This document shows, piece after piece, positions 38,068 to 46,625 of a stretch of DNA of 64,000 nt. The notes below the pieces were generated by a model, which searched no databases, had not been told where the DNA came from, and saw only the letters and a list, made by a program, of their open reading frames with translations. Every line of letters begins with the position of its first letter. Within the stretch, counting starts at the first letter, position 1. The stretch comes from Enterococcus_D sp050529585 (GTDB lineage: Bacteria > Bacillota > Bacilli > Lactobacillales > Enterococcaceae), in assembly GCF_050529585.1 (NCBI RefSeq), contig NZ_CP172882.1, forward strand, positions 558,001 through 622,000, read 5' to 3'. The position numbers were made by a program, and so were the translations under genes.

Positions 38068-38206
38068 TTGCAAAAAAATATCTTCAAGTGTAAAATATTA
38101 TTGTAATTTTGTTTGCAGTATAGATGTTGAAACGTAAGGGACACCTCTATCGCACAAAAGCAACGTTACACACAATTAAGTGCTGATGCACGAGGAGGTT
38201 TTTTTA
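38068..38206 (+). promoter_or_regulatory. Promoter and long leader of the cold-shock gene
   Basis: TTGCAA (38068-38073), 17-bp spacer, TAAAAT (38091-38096). This leaves an untranslated leader of about 105 nt ending in GAGGAGG (38192). Long leaders are common for csp genes, whose mRNA structure responds to temperature; that role is inferred here. The preceding 37964-38067 shows no gene. Confidence 0.65.
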
Positions 38207-38407
38207 ATGGAACAAGGTACAGTAAAATGGTTCAATGCTGAAAAAGGGTTTGGTTTTATCTCTCGCGAAGACGGTACAGATGTATTTGTACATTTCTCAG
38301 CTATCCAAGGTGAAGGCTTCAAAACTTTAGAAGAAGGTCAAGCAGTGACTTTCGACGTTGAAGATTCTGATCGCGGTCCTCAAGCAGTAAACGTAAACAA
38401 AGCATAA
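38207..38407 (+). CDS. Cold shock protein (CspA family)
   Basis: A 66-residue single cold-shock domain (OB fold). RNA-binding motifs RNP1 KGFGFIS and RNP2 VFVHFSAI are intact, with the aromatic surface MEQGTVKWFN at the N-terminus. It is an RNA chaperone that melts secondary structure on cold shock or in growth transitions. The start at 38207 follows GAGGAGG; an upstream in-frame ATG at 38180 overlaps the RBS and is unlikely. Confidence 0.97.
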   Translation: MEQGTVKWFNAEKGFGFISREDGTDVFVHFSAIQGEGFKTLEEGQAVTFDVEDSDRGPQAVNVNKA

Positions 38408-38453
38408 GACTTGTTTATCTCTGCTTTTGCGTACTTTTGATATCAAAAGCCCA

Positions 38454-38484
38454 AAAGACCATCTCGTCGATGGTCTTTTTTTGT
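38454..38484 (+). terminator. Terminator of csp
   Basis: AAAAGACCATC-tcgtc-GATGGTCTTTT hairpin with following Ts. Confidence 0.92.
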
Positions 38485-38509
38485 TTGCTATAATAGGTTT
38501 GAGTAATCA

Positions 38510-38549
38510 AAAAAGAACATTCTCAATAAGTCAGAGAATGTTCTTTTTT
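38510..38549 (-). terminator. Terminator of rpoY-rnjA
   Basis: AAAGAACATTCTC pairs with GAGAATGTTCTTT. It has A-runs to the left (T-run on the minus strand) and lies directly after the rnjA stop. Confidence 0.88.
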
Positions 38550-38551
38550 AG

Positions 38552-40234
38552 CTATTTCAGATCATCCGGTGTCATGATCATGGATAAGATCATCGGATGA
38601 CGTTCTGTTTTTTCAAAAAGAAACGGTTGTAGCGCCGCAGACATCGCTTCACGCAATTTATGTTCTGTTGGATCAGCTTGGTTCAAGACTTCTCGTAAAG
38701 CACGGAAGAGTATCTGTTGGGCTTCATTGATCATCTCACCAGATTCTCGCATGTAGACAAAGCCGCGGGATAAAATGTCTGGACCTGCCAAGACCTCTTT
38801 CTTCGCGATATCCACAGTTGCAACAGCTAAGACCAATCCTTCTTCAGACAAGATGCGACGATCTCTTAAAACAACATTGCCGATATCACCGATGCCGCTA
38901 CCGTCGACATAAACGTCACTGGCATTGAAATGACCGGCTGGACGGGCACTGTCTGCAGTCAATGCCAACATATCACCGTTTTCCATAATGAAACAATTTT
39001 CTTTTGGTACACCGACATCTTGGGCAAGTTGGGTATGGATGTTCAACATCCGGAACTCACCGTGGACAGGCATAAAGAATTTAGGTTTCATCAAGCGCAA
39101 CATCAGTTTTTGTTCTTCTTGGCCACCATGCCCTGATGTATGAATATTGTTTAGTTTGCCATGGATCACGTTGGCACCAGCTTCAAGCAATAAGTTGATC
39201 AATTGATTGACGCTAGTCGTGTTTCCTGGAATTGGCGAGCTTGAGAAAATCACTGTATCATCAGGATGTACTTGGATCTGGCGATGGGTACCGTTGGCGA
39301 TCCGGCTTAAGGCAGCCATAGGTTCTCCTTGGGATCCTGTACATAAAATCATGGTTTCATTTGCAGGCAAACGATTGATTTCATGTGATTCAACGAAGGT
39401 ACCATCAGGTACTTTGATGTAGCCCAAGCGTTGCCCATTGACAATGGCATTTTCCATACTGCGGCCAAAAACAGCGATTTTACGCCCAGTCGCCACCGCA
39501 GCATCAGCGGCTTGCTGCAGTCGGAAAATATTTGAAGCAAAGCTGGCAAAAATGATTCGACCGTCGATTTTTTCGAAAATTTTCAAAATCGAGCTGCCAA
39601 TCGTTTTTTCCGATTTGGTAAATGTTGGAATCTCCGCATTGGTAGAATCTGAAAGGAGGCATAGCACGCCTTCTTCACCGATTTTGGCCATTTTGTGAAG
39701 ATTTGCAGGTTCACCCACAGGGGTAAAATCAAATTTAAAGTCACCTGTTGCGACGATATTTCCAGAAGGTGTTTTAACAACGACACCTAAAGCATCAGGG
39801 ATACTATGGGTCGTGCGGAAAAAACTAATAGATGTTTTCCGGAAGCGAATAATGGTATCTTCGTTGATTTCATGTAATTCTGCATCTCGTAGCAAACCGT
39901 GCTCATCCAATTTGTTGGTGATCAAGGCCAGAGCCAATGGTCCAGCATAGATGGGAATATTGGCTTCTCTTAGCAAGTAAGGAATCCCACCAATATGGTC
40001 TTCGTGACCATGGGTGACGATCAATCCTTTGACTTTCGGTAAGTTTTGGACAATATAGCTATAATCAGAAATGACATAGTCGATTCCAAGTAATTCATCT
40101 TCGGGGAACTTGATTCCCGCATCAATTAAAATGATTTCATCTTGAAATTGAACCCCATAACAGTTTTTTCCGATTTCACCAAGTCCACCGACACCGAATA
40201 CGCCGGTTTCATTGTTTTTAAGAGAGACTTTCAT
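38552..40234 (-). CDS. rnjA: Ribonuclease J1
   Basis: 560 residues, RNase J1 length. Metallo-beta-lactamase motif HGHEDHIGG (His75, His77, Asp79, His80), the beta-CASP region (SDSTNAEIPTFTKSEK) and the motif HTSGHGG. It is a 5'-3' exo- and endoribonuclease for mRNA decay and rRNA maturation. The start lies 1 nt after the rpoY stop, the conserved rpoY-rnjA operon of Firmicutes. Confidence 0.97.
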   Translation of the reverse strand: MKVSLKNNETGVFGVGGLGEIGKNCYGVQFQDEIILIDAGIKFPEDELLGIDYVISDYSYIVQNLPKVKGLIVTHGHEDHIGGIPYLLREANIPIYAGPLALALITNKLDEHGLLRDAELHEINEDTIIRFRKTSISFFRTTHSIPDALGVVVKTPSGNIVATGDFKFDFTPVGEPANLHKMAKIGEEGVLCLLSDSTNAEIPTFTKSEKTIGSSILKIFEKIDGRIIFASFASNIFRLQQAADAAVATGRKIAVFGRSMENAIVNGQRLGYIKVPDGTFVESHEINRLPANETMILCTGSQGEPMAALSRIANGTHRQIQVHPDDTVIFSSSPIPGNTTSVNQLINLLLEAGANVIHGKLNNIHTSGHGGQEEQKLMLRLMKPKFFMPVHGEFRMLNIHTQLAQDVGVPKENCFIMENGDMLALTADSARPAGHFNASDVYVDGSGIGDIGNVVLRDRRILSEEGLVLAVATVDIAKKEVLAGPDILSRGFVYMRESGEMINEAQQILFRALREVLNQADPTEHKLREAMSAALQPFLFEKTERHPMILSMIMTPDDLK

Positions 40235-40235
40235 C

Positions 40236-40448
40236 TTAAAACTCCGCTAATTTAAAATCAGCGTTTTCTTTTTCGTAAGCTAAATGTTTTTCATCTAATT
40301 CTTGTACGAATTCGATGTTGTATGGGGTATTTTGTTCAACTTGGCGACGTGCGATCACCGCATCATCCGCTTCGATGTATAAAGATTGTGTTTGTTCTCT
40401 TTTTGGGTTGCGGTCTTTTGTTTCTTGGTAATAAATTTTGTAAATCAT
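40236..40448 (-). CDS. rpoY: RNA polymerase epsilon subunit
   Basis: 70 residues, DUF1447 / RpoY family. It begins MIYKIYYQETKDRNPKREQT and continues with SLYIEADDAVIARR and NIEFVQEL. This accessory subunit binds near the RNA polymerase jaw. RBS GGAGAAAAC. The operon with rnjA couples transcription and RNA decay genes. Confidence 0.94.
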   Translation of the reverse strand: MIYKIYYQETKDRNPKREQTQSLYIEADDAVIARRQVEQNTPYNIEFVQELDEKHLAYEKENADFKLAEF

Positions 40449-40633
40449 ATGTTTTCTCCTTTATCTGCGTCTAAGCAGTAGTTTATTTGCTTGATGTATT
40501 CGCTGCACAACAAAATCGAGGTCCAAGGAAAGTGACCTAATGAAAGCTCATAGAGCTGCTGCATGCTTTTTTCAGACAATCGCTGTGAGAAAAAAGAGAA
40601 AGCCTCGTCTTTGCTTTCCGAATGTTGTCGCAT
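40445..40633 (-). CDS. Possible 62-residue protein coupled to rpoY, unknown
   Basis: A 62-codon frame (MRQHSESKDEAFSFF ... YCLDADKGENI) whose TGA overlaps the rpoY ATG by 4 bp. The overlap suits translational coupling, and no other gene occupies 40449-40847. The start has only a weak GGTGA RBS. Two Cys and no motif or membrane segment are visible. It may be a short leader-encoded protein or a chance frame. Confidence 0.35.
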   Translation of the reverse strand: MRQHSESKDEAFSFFSQRLSEKSMQQLYELSLGHFPWTSILLCSEYIKQINYCLDADKGENI

Positions 40634-40786
40634 AAATTCACCGGGTTTGTAATCGTTCCACTACAAGTATCCCTAGTGTAGCATAGAAAAAGGAATAAGT
40701 ATAGAATCACGTAACAGTGAAAGGGCTTACTGAAACAAAATGAAAGACCTTTAATGAGAAGTTGCTCTTTTTTGCAACAAATCGCG

Positions 40787-40815
40787 TTACATTCGAAATA
40801 ATCGTATGCTATAGT
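40787..40815 (+). promoter_or_regulatory. Promoter of the ABC exporter operon
   Basis: TTACAT (40787-40792), 17-bp spacer, extended -10 TGCTATAGT (40807-40815). Just upstream, GTTGC-N8-GCAAC (40761-40778) is a short perfect inverted repeat that could be an operator. Confidence 0.65.
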
Positions 40816-40847
40816 AAAATCAATGGATAAAAAAAGGAGGGAATTTT

Positions 40848-42581
40848 TTGAAATTAATGTGGCATTATACGATGAGAAATAAGAAACTCCTTGTTTTGAA
40901 TTTCATCTGTGTCTTTGGATTTATTTTGATTGAACTAGGATTGCCTACACTATTGGCACGCATGATCGATGTGGGCATGGCAAATGGGGATCGTGACTAC
41001 ATTTGGAAGATGGGTGCAGCGATGGTAGCCATCACCGTGATTGGGATCGCGATGAATATCATGTTGGGCTATTTTACGTCGCGGATCACCACGAATATTG
41101 TAGCGGACATTCGGGATGATCTTTTTGAGAAAGTCCAAGGTTATTCTCATACGGAGTATGAAAAAATCGGTGTGTCGTCACTGATCACTCGTGTGACCAA
41201 TGATGCCTACCAAATCATGTTGTTCATGCAAAGTATTTTGCGTACCGGTCTAATGACCCCAATGATGTTTATTGTGAGTTTGTACATGGTGATGCGCACC
41301 AGTACTCAGTTAGGACTTTATGTGCTAGGGGCATTGCCGATTTTATTGATTGCGGTGGTGGCGATCGCAAAAATTTCGGAACCGTTGTCAACAAAACAAC
41401 AAGCCAACTTGGATAAGATCAATGGGATCTTGCGGGAGAACCTTTCGGGTCTAAGAGTGATTCGGGCTTTCGTCAATGAAAAGTTTGAAGAATCACGTTT
41501 TAGCAAAGTCAACCAAGCGTATGCCTCGAGCTCTCGCAGTTTATTTCGTTTGATGGCAACGGCACAACCGGGCTTTTTCTTCTTATTCAATATCGTGATG
41601 ATTTTGATTATTTGGACGGGAAGTATCCAAATCGATCAAGGACAGTTACAAGTGGGAGACCTGATTGCCTTTATCGAGTATATCTTCCATGCGTTGTTCT
41701 CGTTTATGATGTTTGCGACAGTCTTTACGATGTATCCTCGGGCTGCTGTTTCTGCCCGTCGGATCCAAGAAGCCCTCGATGCGACTTCTGAAATCAAGGA
41801 ACCGGCACAACCGGTGACAGAAACCAAAACAAAGGGTTATCTTGAATTCAAAAACGTGACCTTTGCATATCCTGGACATGCCCAAAGTCCAGTGATACGG
41901 GATGTCAGTTTTACAGCGTCTCCTGGGGAAACAGTGGCTTTTATTGGCAGTACTGGTTCTGGGAAGTCAACGTTGATCCAACTGATTCCTCGTTTTTATG
42001 ATGTCAGTCAAGGGCAGGTTTTGGTTGACGGCGTTGATGTCCGAGACTACGCGTTGTCAGCTCTGAGAGATAAAATCGGATTTATTCCGCAAAAAGCGTT
42101 GCTTTTTACCGGCACGATCGCGGATAACTTGCGATACGGTAAAGAAGATGCGACCCAAGCTGATTTAGAAAGAGCAGCAGAGATTGCCCAAGCAGCAGAT
42201 TTTATTGCCAAAACGCCAAATGGGTTCAATGCCGAATTGGCAGAAGGCGGTTCAAACTTTTCTGGCGGTCAAAAACAACGTTTGGCGATTGCCCGTGCGG
42301 TGATCCGCCGCCCAGATATCTATATTTTTGATGATAGTTTTTCTGCATTGGATTATCAGACGGATGCAAAACTGCGGGCGCGTCTGAAGAAAGAAACCAC
42401 TGAATCGACCGTCTTGATCGTTGCACAACGGGTCGGCACCATCATGCATGCGGATAAAATCATCGTCTTGAATGAAGGAGATGTTGTGGGTATCGGCACC
42501 CATAAAGAATTACTGCAAAATTGTTCTGTTTATTACGATATTGCAGCATCACAGTTATCAGAGGAGGAGTTGGCGATATGA
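40848..42581 (+). CDS. efrA: Heterodimeric multidrug ABC exporter subunit A (degenerate-site subunit)
   Basis: 577 residues with six N-terminal TM helices and one ATPase. Walker A is GSTGSGKS (367-374) and the signature FSGGQ is canonical (471-475). The Walker B Asp495 is followed by Asp496 instead of the catalytic Glu, and the H-loop His is Gln527. Such substitutions mark the non-hydrolytic site partner in heterodimeric exporters such as LmrCD, BmrCD and EfrAB. It begins with UUG at 40848, 7 nt after AAAGGAGG. Symbol by similarity to E. faecalis EfrA. Confidence 0.82.
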   Translation: MKLMWHYTMRNKKLLVLNFICVFGFILIELGLPTLLARMIDVGMANGDRDYIWKMGAAMVAITVIGIAMNIMLGYFTSRITTNIVADIRDDLFEKVQGYSHTEYEKIGVSSLITRVTNDAYQIMLFMQSILRTGLMTPMMFIVSLYMVMRTSTQLGLYVLGALPILLIAVVAIAKISEPLSTKQQANLDKINGILRENLSGLRVIRAFVNEKFEESRFSKVNQAYASSSRSLFRLMATAQPGFFFLFNIVMILIIWTGSIQIDQGQLQVGDLIAFIEYIFHALFSFMMFATVFTMYPRAAVSARRIQEALDATSEIKEPAQPVTETKTKGYLEFKNVTFAYPGHAQSPVIRDVSFTASPGETVAFIGSTGSGKSTLIQLIPRFYDVSQGQVLVDGVDVRDYALSALRDKIGFIPQKALLFTGTIADNLRYGKEDATQADLERAAEIAQAADFIAKTPNGFNAELAEGGSNFSGGQKQRLAIARAVIRRPDIYIFDDSFSALDYQTDAKLRARLKKETTESTVLIVAQRVGTIMHADKIIVLNEGDVVGIGTHKELLQNCSVYYDIAASQLSEEELAI

Positions 42582-44335
42582 AAGCATTCTCTTCACTAAA
42601 ACGATTATGGCGTTATTTGAAGCCGTACAAAGCAACCTTTGCACTCGTTTTGGTTTTTACAGTGGCAACCGTTGGCTTCAATGCAGCCATGCCTTATGTT
42701 TCAGGCTTGCCAACCACTGAAATCAGCCGCAACATTGCAGCTGGTCAAGGAGTCAATTTTGATTATATTATCGTTTGCTTGATTTGGATTGGCGTTGTTG
42801 GATTAGGATACTGTGTTTCTCAGTTGATGTCAGGCTTGCTGATCACAAACGTGGTGCAATCTGCGATGAAAGATTTGCGGCAAGATATCGATGAAAAAAT
42901 CAATCGCTTGCCAGTGTCTTACTTTGATCGCAATCAACAAGGCAATATCTTGTCTCGTGTCACTAATGACGTTGATGCAGTCAGCGGCGCTATGCAGCAA
43001 GCAATGATCGGTATCGTCAATGCCTTTTTAAGTATTATTATGGCAGTTTCCATGATGTTTTATATCAATGCATTGATGGCGTTGATTTCATTGATCATGA
43101 TTCCATTGGCATTGTTTATTTCTAAAACGATCGTCAAAAAATCGCAAAAAGATTTCCAAGGTATGCAAAATTCCTTAGGAGATATGAATGGATATGTACA
43201 AGAAAATATGACTGGTTTCAGCGTGTTGAAAGTCTACGGTCGAGAAAAGCAAACCTTAGAAGGATTTAAAAAGGTCAATCATCAGTTGCGGTACTACGGA
43301 TTTCGTTCTGCTTTTGTTTCTGGGCTGATGATGCCGCTCGTACAAATGACAGCGTACTTCACCTATATTGTGATGGCGGTCATGGGTAGTTTCTATGTCA
43401 TCAGCGGTGTGATCGTGGTTGGACAATTACAAGCCTTCATTCAATATATTTGGCAAGTCAGTCAACCAATGGGGAACATCACGCAGCTGTCTTCAGTGCT
43501 GCAAAGTGCCTCCGCGGCTGCAACGCGGGTCTTTGAGATTTTGGATGAAGCAGAAGAACCTGTGAACGAAACAGATATTCCGTTGCCAGCGACAATCAAT
43601 GGCGATGTGACTTTTGAACATGTTGGGTTTGCCTATGATCCAAAGAAACCACTGATCAAAGATTTGAACTTTGAGGTCAAAGCCGGCCAAACGGTCGCGA
43701 TTGTCGGACCAACTGGTGCAGGTAAAACAACCTTGATCAATTTATTGATGCGCTTTTATGACGTCAATGAAGGTGCGATCAAAATCGATGGTATCGATAC
43801 CAAACAAATGGCTCGCCATGACGTACGTTCACTCTTTGGCATGGTGCTGCAAGATGCGTGGTTGTATGAAGGGACGATTGGCGATAACATACGTTTTGGT
43901 AAACTTGATGCGACTGATTATGAAGTCGTGGATGCAGCCAAAACGGCGAACGTCGATCACTTCATTCGGACGATGCCGGATGGTTATGACATGTTCATCA
44001 ATTCAGAAGGGGACAATGTTTCCTTAGGCCAAAAACAACTGTTGACGATTGCCCGTGCGGTGATCTCAGATCCGAAGATTCTGATTCTGGATGAAGCAAC
44101 CAGTTCTGTCGATACCCGTCTGGAAGCGTTGATCCAAAAAGCAATGGATAAAGTCATGGAAGGCCGGACTAGTTTTGTGATCGCCCATCGCTTATCGACC
44201 ATTAGAGAAGCAGATTTGATCTTAGTGATGGATCAAGGATCGATCATTGAAAAAGGCAATCATGACACATTGTTAGCAGCCGGCGGTTTTTATAGCCAGT
44301 TGTATCAAAGTCAGTTTTCAGAAGAAGCAGAGTAA
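42578..44335 (+). CDS. efrB: Heterodimeric multidrug ABC exporter subunit B
   Basis: 585 residues, six TM helices then ATPase. Walker A is GPTGAGKT (377-384) and Walker B ILILDEATSS has Glu506; H-loop His537 is present. The signature is VSLGQ (481-485), not SGGQ. Paired with subunit A, this leaves one consensus site (this Walker A/B/Glu with A's SGGQ) and one degenerate site. The start at 42578 overlaps the upstream stop by 4 nt (ATGA) with a GAGGAGG RBS. In E. faecalis the EfrAB pair exports fluoroquinolones, macrolides and dyes. Confidence 0.83.
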   Translation: MKAFSSLKRLWRYLKPYKATFALVLVFTVATVGFNAAMPYVSGLPTTEISRNIAAGQGVNFDYIIVCLIWIGVVGLGYCVSQLMSGLLITNVVQSAMKDLRQDIDEKINRLPVSYFDRNQQGNILSRVTNDVDAVSGAMQQAMIGIVNAFLSIIMAVSMMFYINALMALISLIMIPLALFISKTIVKKSQKDFQGMQNSLGDMNGYVQENMTGFSVLKVYGREKQTLEGFKKVNHQLRYYGFRSAFVSGLMMPLVQMTAYFTYIVMAVMGSFYVISGVIVVGQLQAFIQYIWQVSQPMGNITQLSSVLQSASAAATRVFEILDEAEEPVNETDIPLPATINGDVTFEHVGFAYDPKKPLIKDLNFEVKAGQTVAIVGPTGAGKTTLINLLMRFYDVNEGAIKIDGIDTKQMARHDVRSLFGMVLQDAWLYEGTIGDNIRFGKLDATDYEVVDAAKTANVDHFIRTMPDGYDMFINSEGDNVSLGQKQLLTIARAVISDPKILILDEATSSVDTRLEALIQKAMDKVMEGRTSFVIAHRLSTIREADLILVMDQGSIIEKGNHDTLLAAGGFYSQLYQSQFSEEAE

Positions 44336-44363
44336 AGAGCGCCCATACGGCGCTCTTTTTTTG
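44336..44363 (+). terminator. Terminator of the exporter operon
   Basis: GAGCGCC-N5-GGCGCTC (44337-44355) followed by Ts. Confidence 0.9.
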
Positions 44364-44496
44364 GTATATCTCATGTATCAAGCGGGTGAAAGTGACAGGA
44401 AAGATTGATTTTGGCACCAATCAACGGATAAATCGTGATTGGTCATGATATAGTATAAGGAGCGTCGGTTGAATAGATAGAAGGGGAGGGAATCAA

Positions 44497-45024
44497 ATGG
44501 AGAAGTATACACATAAGCCTGACAATACACACACAAAGAGCCAGCCGAATTTTATTGCCAAAAATGCAACGATCACAGGCGATGTCGCTTTAGGTGCAGA
44601 AAGTACGGTCTGGTTTCAAGCCGTGGTCCGCGGCGATGCCAATTGGATCACGATTGGTGCACGCACCAATATTCAAGATGGTACCATCATTCATGTTGAT
44701 CACGATGCGCCGACGGTGATTGGTGATGATGTAACTGTCGGCCATCAGTGCATGCTGCATGGTTGCAAAATCGAGCAAGGCGCGTTGATCGGGATGAGTT
44801 CGATCATCTTGAACCATGCTGTCATCGGTGAAAATAGTCTGATTGGTGCGGGCTCCTTGGTCACGCAAGGCACGGTCATCCCACCCAATGTTATGGCATT
44901 TGGACGACCAGCAAAGGTGATCAGACCACTGACGGAAGAAGAAATTGCCAAGAATAAAGCCAATATTGCCCATTATGTGGCTTTAGGTGCGCAATATCAA
45001 GAAGGTCTGTATGGGGAGAAATGA
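44497..45024 (+). CDS. Gamma-carbonic anhydrase-like hexapeptide-repeat protein
   Basis: 175 residues of left-handed beta-helix with hexapeptide turns (ITGDVALG, TIGARTNIQDGT, VGHQCMLHGC) and a C-terminal helix. Metal-ligand-like His residues occur at IIHVDHD and VGHQCMLH. This is the YrdA/PaaY branch; some members bind Zn or Fe and have weak carbonic anhydrase activity, while others have unknown roles. RBS AAGGGGAGGG precedes the ATG. The first 18 residues (KPDNTHTKS) are polar and variable. Monocistronic. Confidence 0.85.
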   Translation: MEKYTHKPDNTHTKSQPNFIAKNATITGDVALGAESTVWFQAVVRGDANWITIGARTNIQDGTIIHVDHDAPTVIGDDVTVGHQCMLHGCKIEQGALIGMSSIILNHAVIGENSLIGAGSLVTQGTVIPPNVMAFGRPAKVIRPLTEEEIAKNKANIAHYVALGAQYQEGLYGEK

Positions 45025-45077
45025 GCACCTTGAAATTTTTTTGAAGGTCAGCGATCAGTTCGATTTTCACCACATAC

Positions 45078-45118
45078 AAAAAAACCCGTTGTCCATATTT
45101 GCGACAACGGGGTTTTTT
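45078..45118. terminator. Bidirectional terminator
   Basis: AACCCGTTGTC pairs with GACAACGGGGTT, with A-run and T-run on either side, between the convergent carbonic anhydrase-like and clpP genes. Confidence 0.88.
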
Positions 45119-45161
45119 GGTTTGGCTGATAACGATCCAGATGATCGGAAAAACAATCAGT

Positions 45162-45752
45162 CTATTTTAATTTGTTTGATTCCATGATTTCATCGATCAA
45201 ACCATAATCTTTGGCTTCTTGTGCGGTCATGAAGTTATCACGATCAGTATCTTTTTCGATCACTTCGATTGGTTGACCAGTGCGTTCTGATAAGATTTTG
45301 TTCAAGCGTTCGCGGGTCAATAAGATATGTTTTGCAGCAATCTCAATTTCAGTTGCTTGTCCTTGCGCGCCGCCTAATGGTTGGTGAATCATGATTTCTG
45401 CATTTGGCAAGGCAAAACGTTTGCCTTTTTCACCGGCAGTCAATAAGAATGAACCCATAGAAGCGGCCATCCCCATAACAATCGTTTGGACATCAGCTTT
45501 GATAAAGTTCATTGTATCAAAAATCGCCAATCCGGCTGTTACACTCCCGCCAGGGGAATTGATGTAGAGATAAATATCTTTCTCAGAATCTTGTGCATCC
45601 AAGAAGAGTAGTTGGGCAATGATCGAGTTTGCTAAATCGTCAGTGACTTGGCCGCTCAGCATAATGATACGGTCTTTCAATAGACGAGAATAGATGTCGT
45701 ACGCTCTTTCACCACGTGATGATTGTTCAATGACTGTAGGAATTAAATTCAT
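45162..45752 (-). CDS. clpP: ATP-dependent Clp protease proteolytic subunit
   Basis: 196 residues. The catalytic triad is exactly placed: Ser98 in GMAASMGS, His123 in MIHQPLGG and Asp172 in TDRDNF. ClpP tetradecamers degrade misfolded and regulatory proteins with ClpC, ClpE or ClpX. A CtsR operator overlaps the promoter, as for clp genes in Firmicutes, so heat or protein damage should induce it. Confidence 0.98.
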   Translation of the reverse strand: MNLIPTVIEQSSRGERAYDIYSRLLKDRIIMLSGQVTDDLANSIIAQLLFLDAQDSEKDIYLYINSPGGSVTAGLAIFDTMNFIKADVQTIVMGMAASMGSFLLTAGEKGKRFALPNAEIMIHQPLGGAQGQATEIEIAAKHILLTRERLNKILSERTGQPIEVIEKDTDRDNFMTAQEAKDYGLIDEIMESNKLK

Positions 45753-45820
45753 TTTCGTCGTCCTCCTAAAAATCGTTATAGATATAGTTTAGCATAAAGT
45801 TTTCGCAATATCTAAAAGAT

Positions 45821-45850
45821 AGTATACCTATTAGGTCAAGAAAGGTCAAA
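45821..45850 (-). promoter_or_regulatory. clpP promoter with overlapping CtsR operator
   Basis: Read on the plus strand, GGTCAAG-AAA-GGTCAAA (45834-45850) is a tandem heptad, the CtsR box. On the minus strand the clpP promoter is TTGACC (45849-45844), 17 bp, TATACT (45826-45821), so CtsR binding would cover the -35. ctsR itself is not in the window. Confidence 0.88.
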
Positions 45851-45926
45851 TAAAAAGTTCGTTATCTTTTTAGTGCTTCTTTTAATTATGATACAATAAA
45901 CAAAAGCAAAGGAAGGGTCGAATAGA

Positions 45927-46445
45927 ATGGCAGTGGCAATTTCAGGATTTATCGGCGTCTTAGTAGGCGCTCTCTTAGTAATGATCTGTTTTAATTTAAG
46001 GATTCGTTATGAGGAACGCAAAGAAAAAAGAAGGCGTTTATTAGAACATAAAGTCAAAGAAATCGAAACATTGGTTTTACTCAATCAAAAAATCAGTGAG
46101 ATTTTACAAAAACGTGTGATTTTGATGGATGCTTATGTCAGTTTTGACGCATTCGATGATTGTTATATCACAATCGACGATTTTGCTTATTTGCAATCTT
46201 TTGCAGCGCAAAATAGTTTTTATTTGCCCAATTATTTTTTAGAAGAGTTTTTCAAAAAAATTGGGACCCGTCGTGTGATTCTATCGCCAGAGGAAACGGT
46301 AAAAATTGGTGGTTACACGTATAAGGGCGGCCGTGTGATCATGGAGAATTTCTTAGATACATTAGTGGAAATGGTCAATGAACGCAAAAGCCAAATCAAG
46401 AATATGACCAGCGAACCTTTGACCTATTTTTCAAAAAGTCTTTGA
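45927..46445 (+). CDS. Membrane-anchored conserved protein, unknown function
   Basis: 172 residues. An N-terminal hydrophobic segment (IGVLVGALLVMICF, about residues 9-24) is followed by the basic RIRYEERKEKRRRLLEHK and a predicted helical stretch (about 35-65). A soluble part then has FDAFDDCYITIDDFAYLQSF. The N-out anchor with positive residues just inside suggests a cytoplasmic domain. I do not recognise a domain. RBS GGAAGGG. It is divergent from clpP (the CtsR box lies between), so it may be transcribed from the same spacer. Confidence 0.7.
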   Translation: MAVAISGFIGVLVGALLVMICFNLRIRYEERKEKRRRLLEHKVKEIETLVLLNQKISEILQKRVILMDAYVSFDAFDDCYITIDDFAYLQSFAAQNSFYLPNYFLEEFFKKIGTRRVILSPEETVKIGGYTYKGGRVIMENFLDTLVEMVNERKSQIKNMTSEPLTYFSKSL

Positions 46446-46506
46446 TTGAGTGAAGGACCTATCTCGTCATGAAGCGTATATTTTTACGAAAATAAAAAAA
46501 GCGATT

Positions 46507-46539
46507 GACCCTAATGTCGGCATGATCGGCATTAGGGTC
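46507..46539 (+). terminator. Terminator
   Basis: GACCCTAATG pairs with CATTAGGGTC across an internal CG/CG pair; T-run is short, so efficiency is uncertain. Confidence 0.7.
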
Positions 46540-46625
46540 CTTTGATTGTAGAGAAAAGGCAGCGGGATATTTGGTTCTGGCCCGTTCCATGGTAGAATAG
46601 GAACAAAGAATGGAGTGAAACGTTT

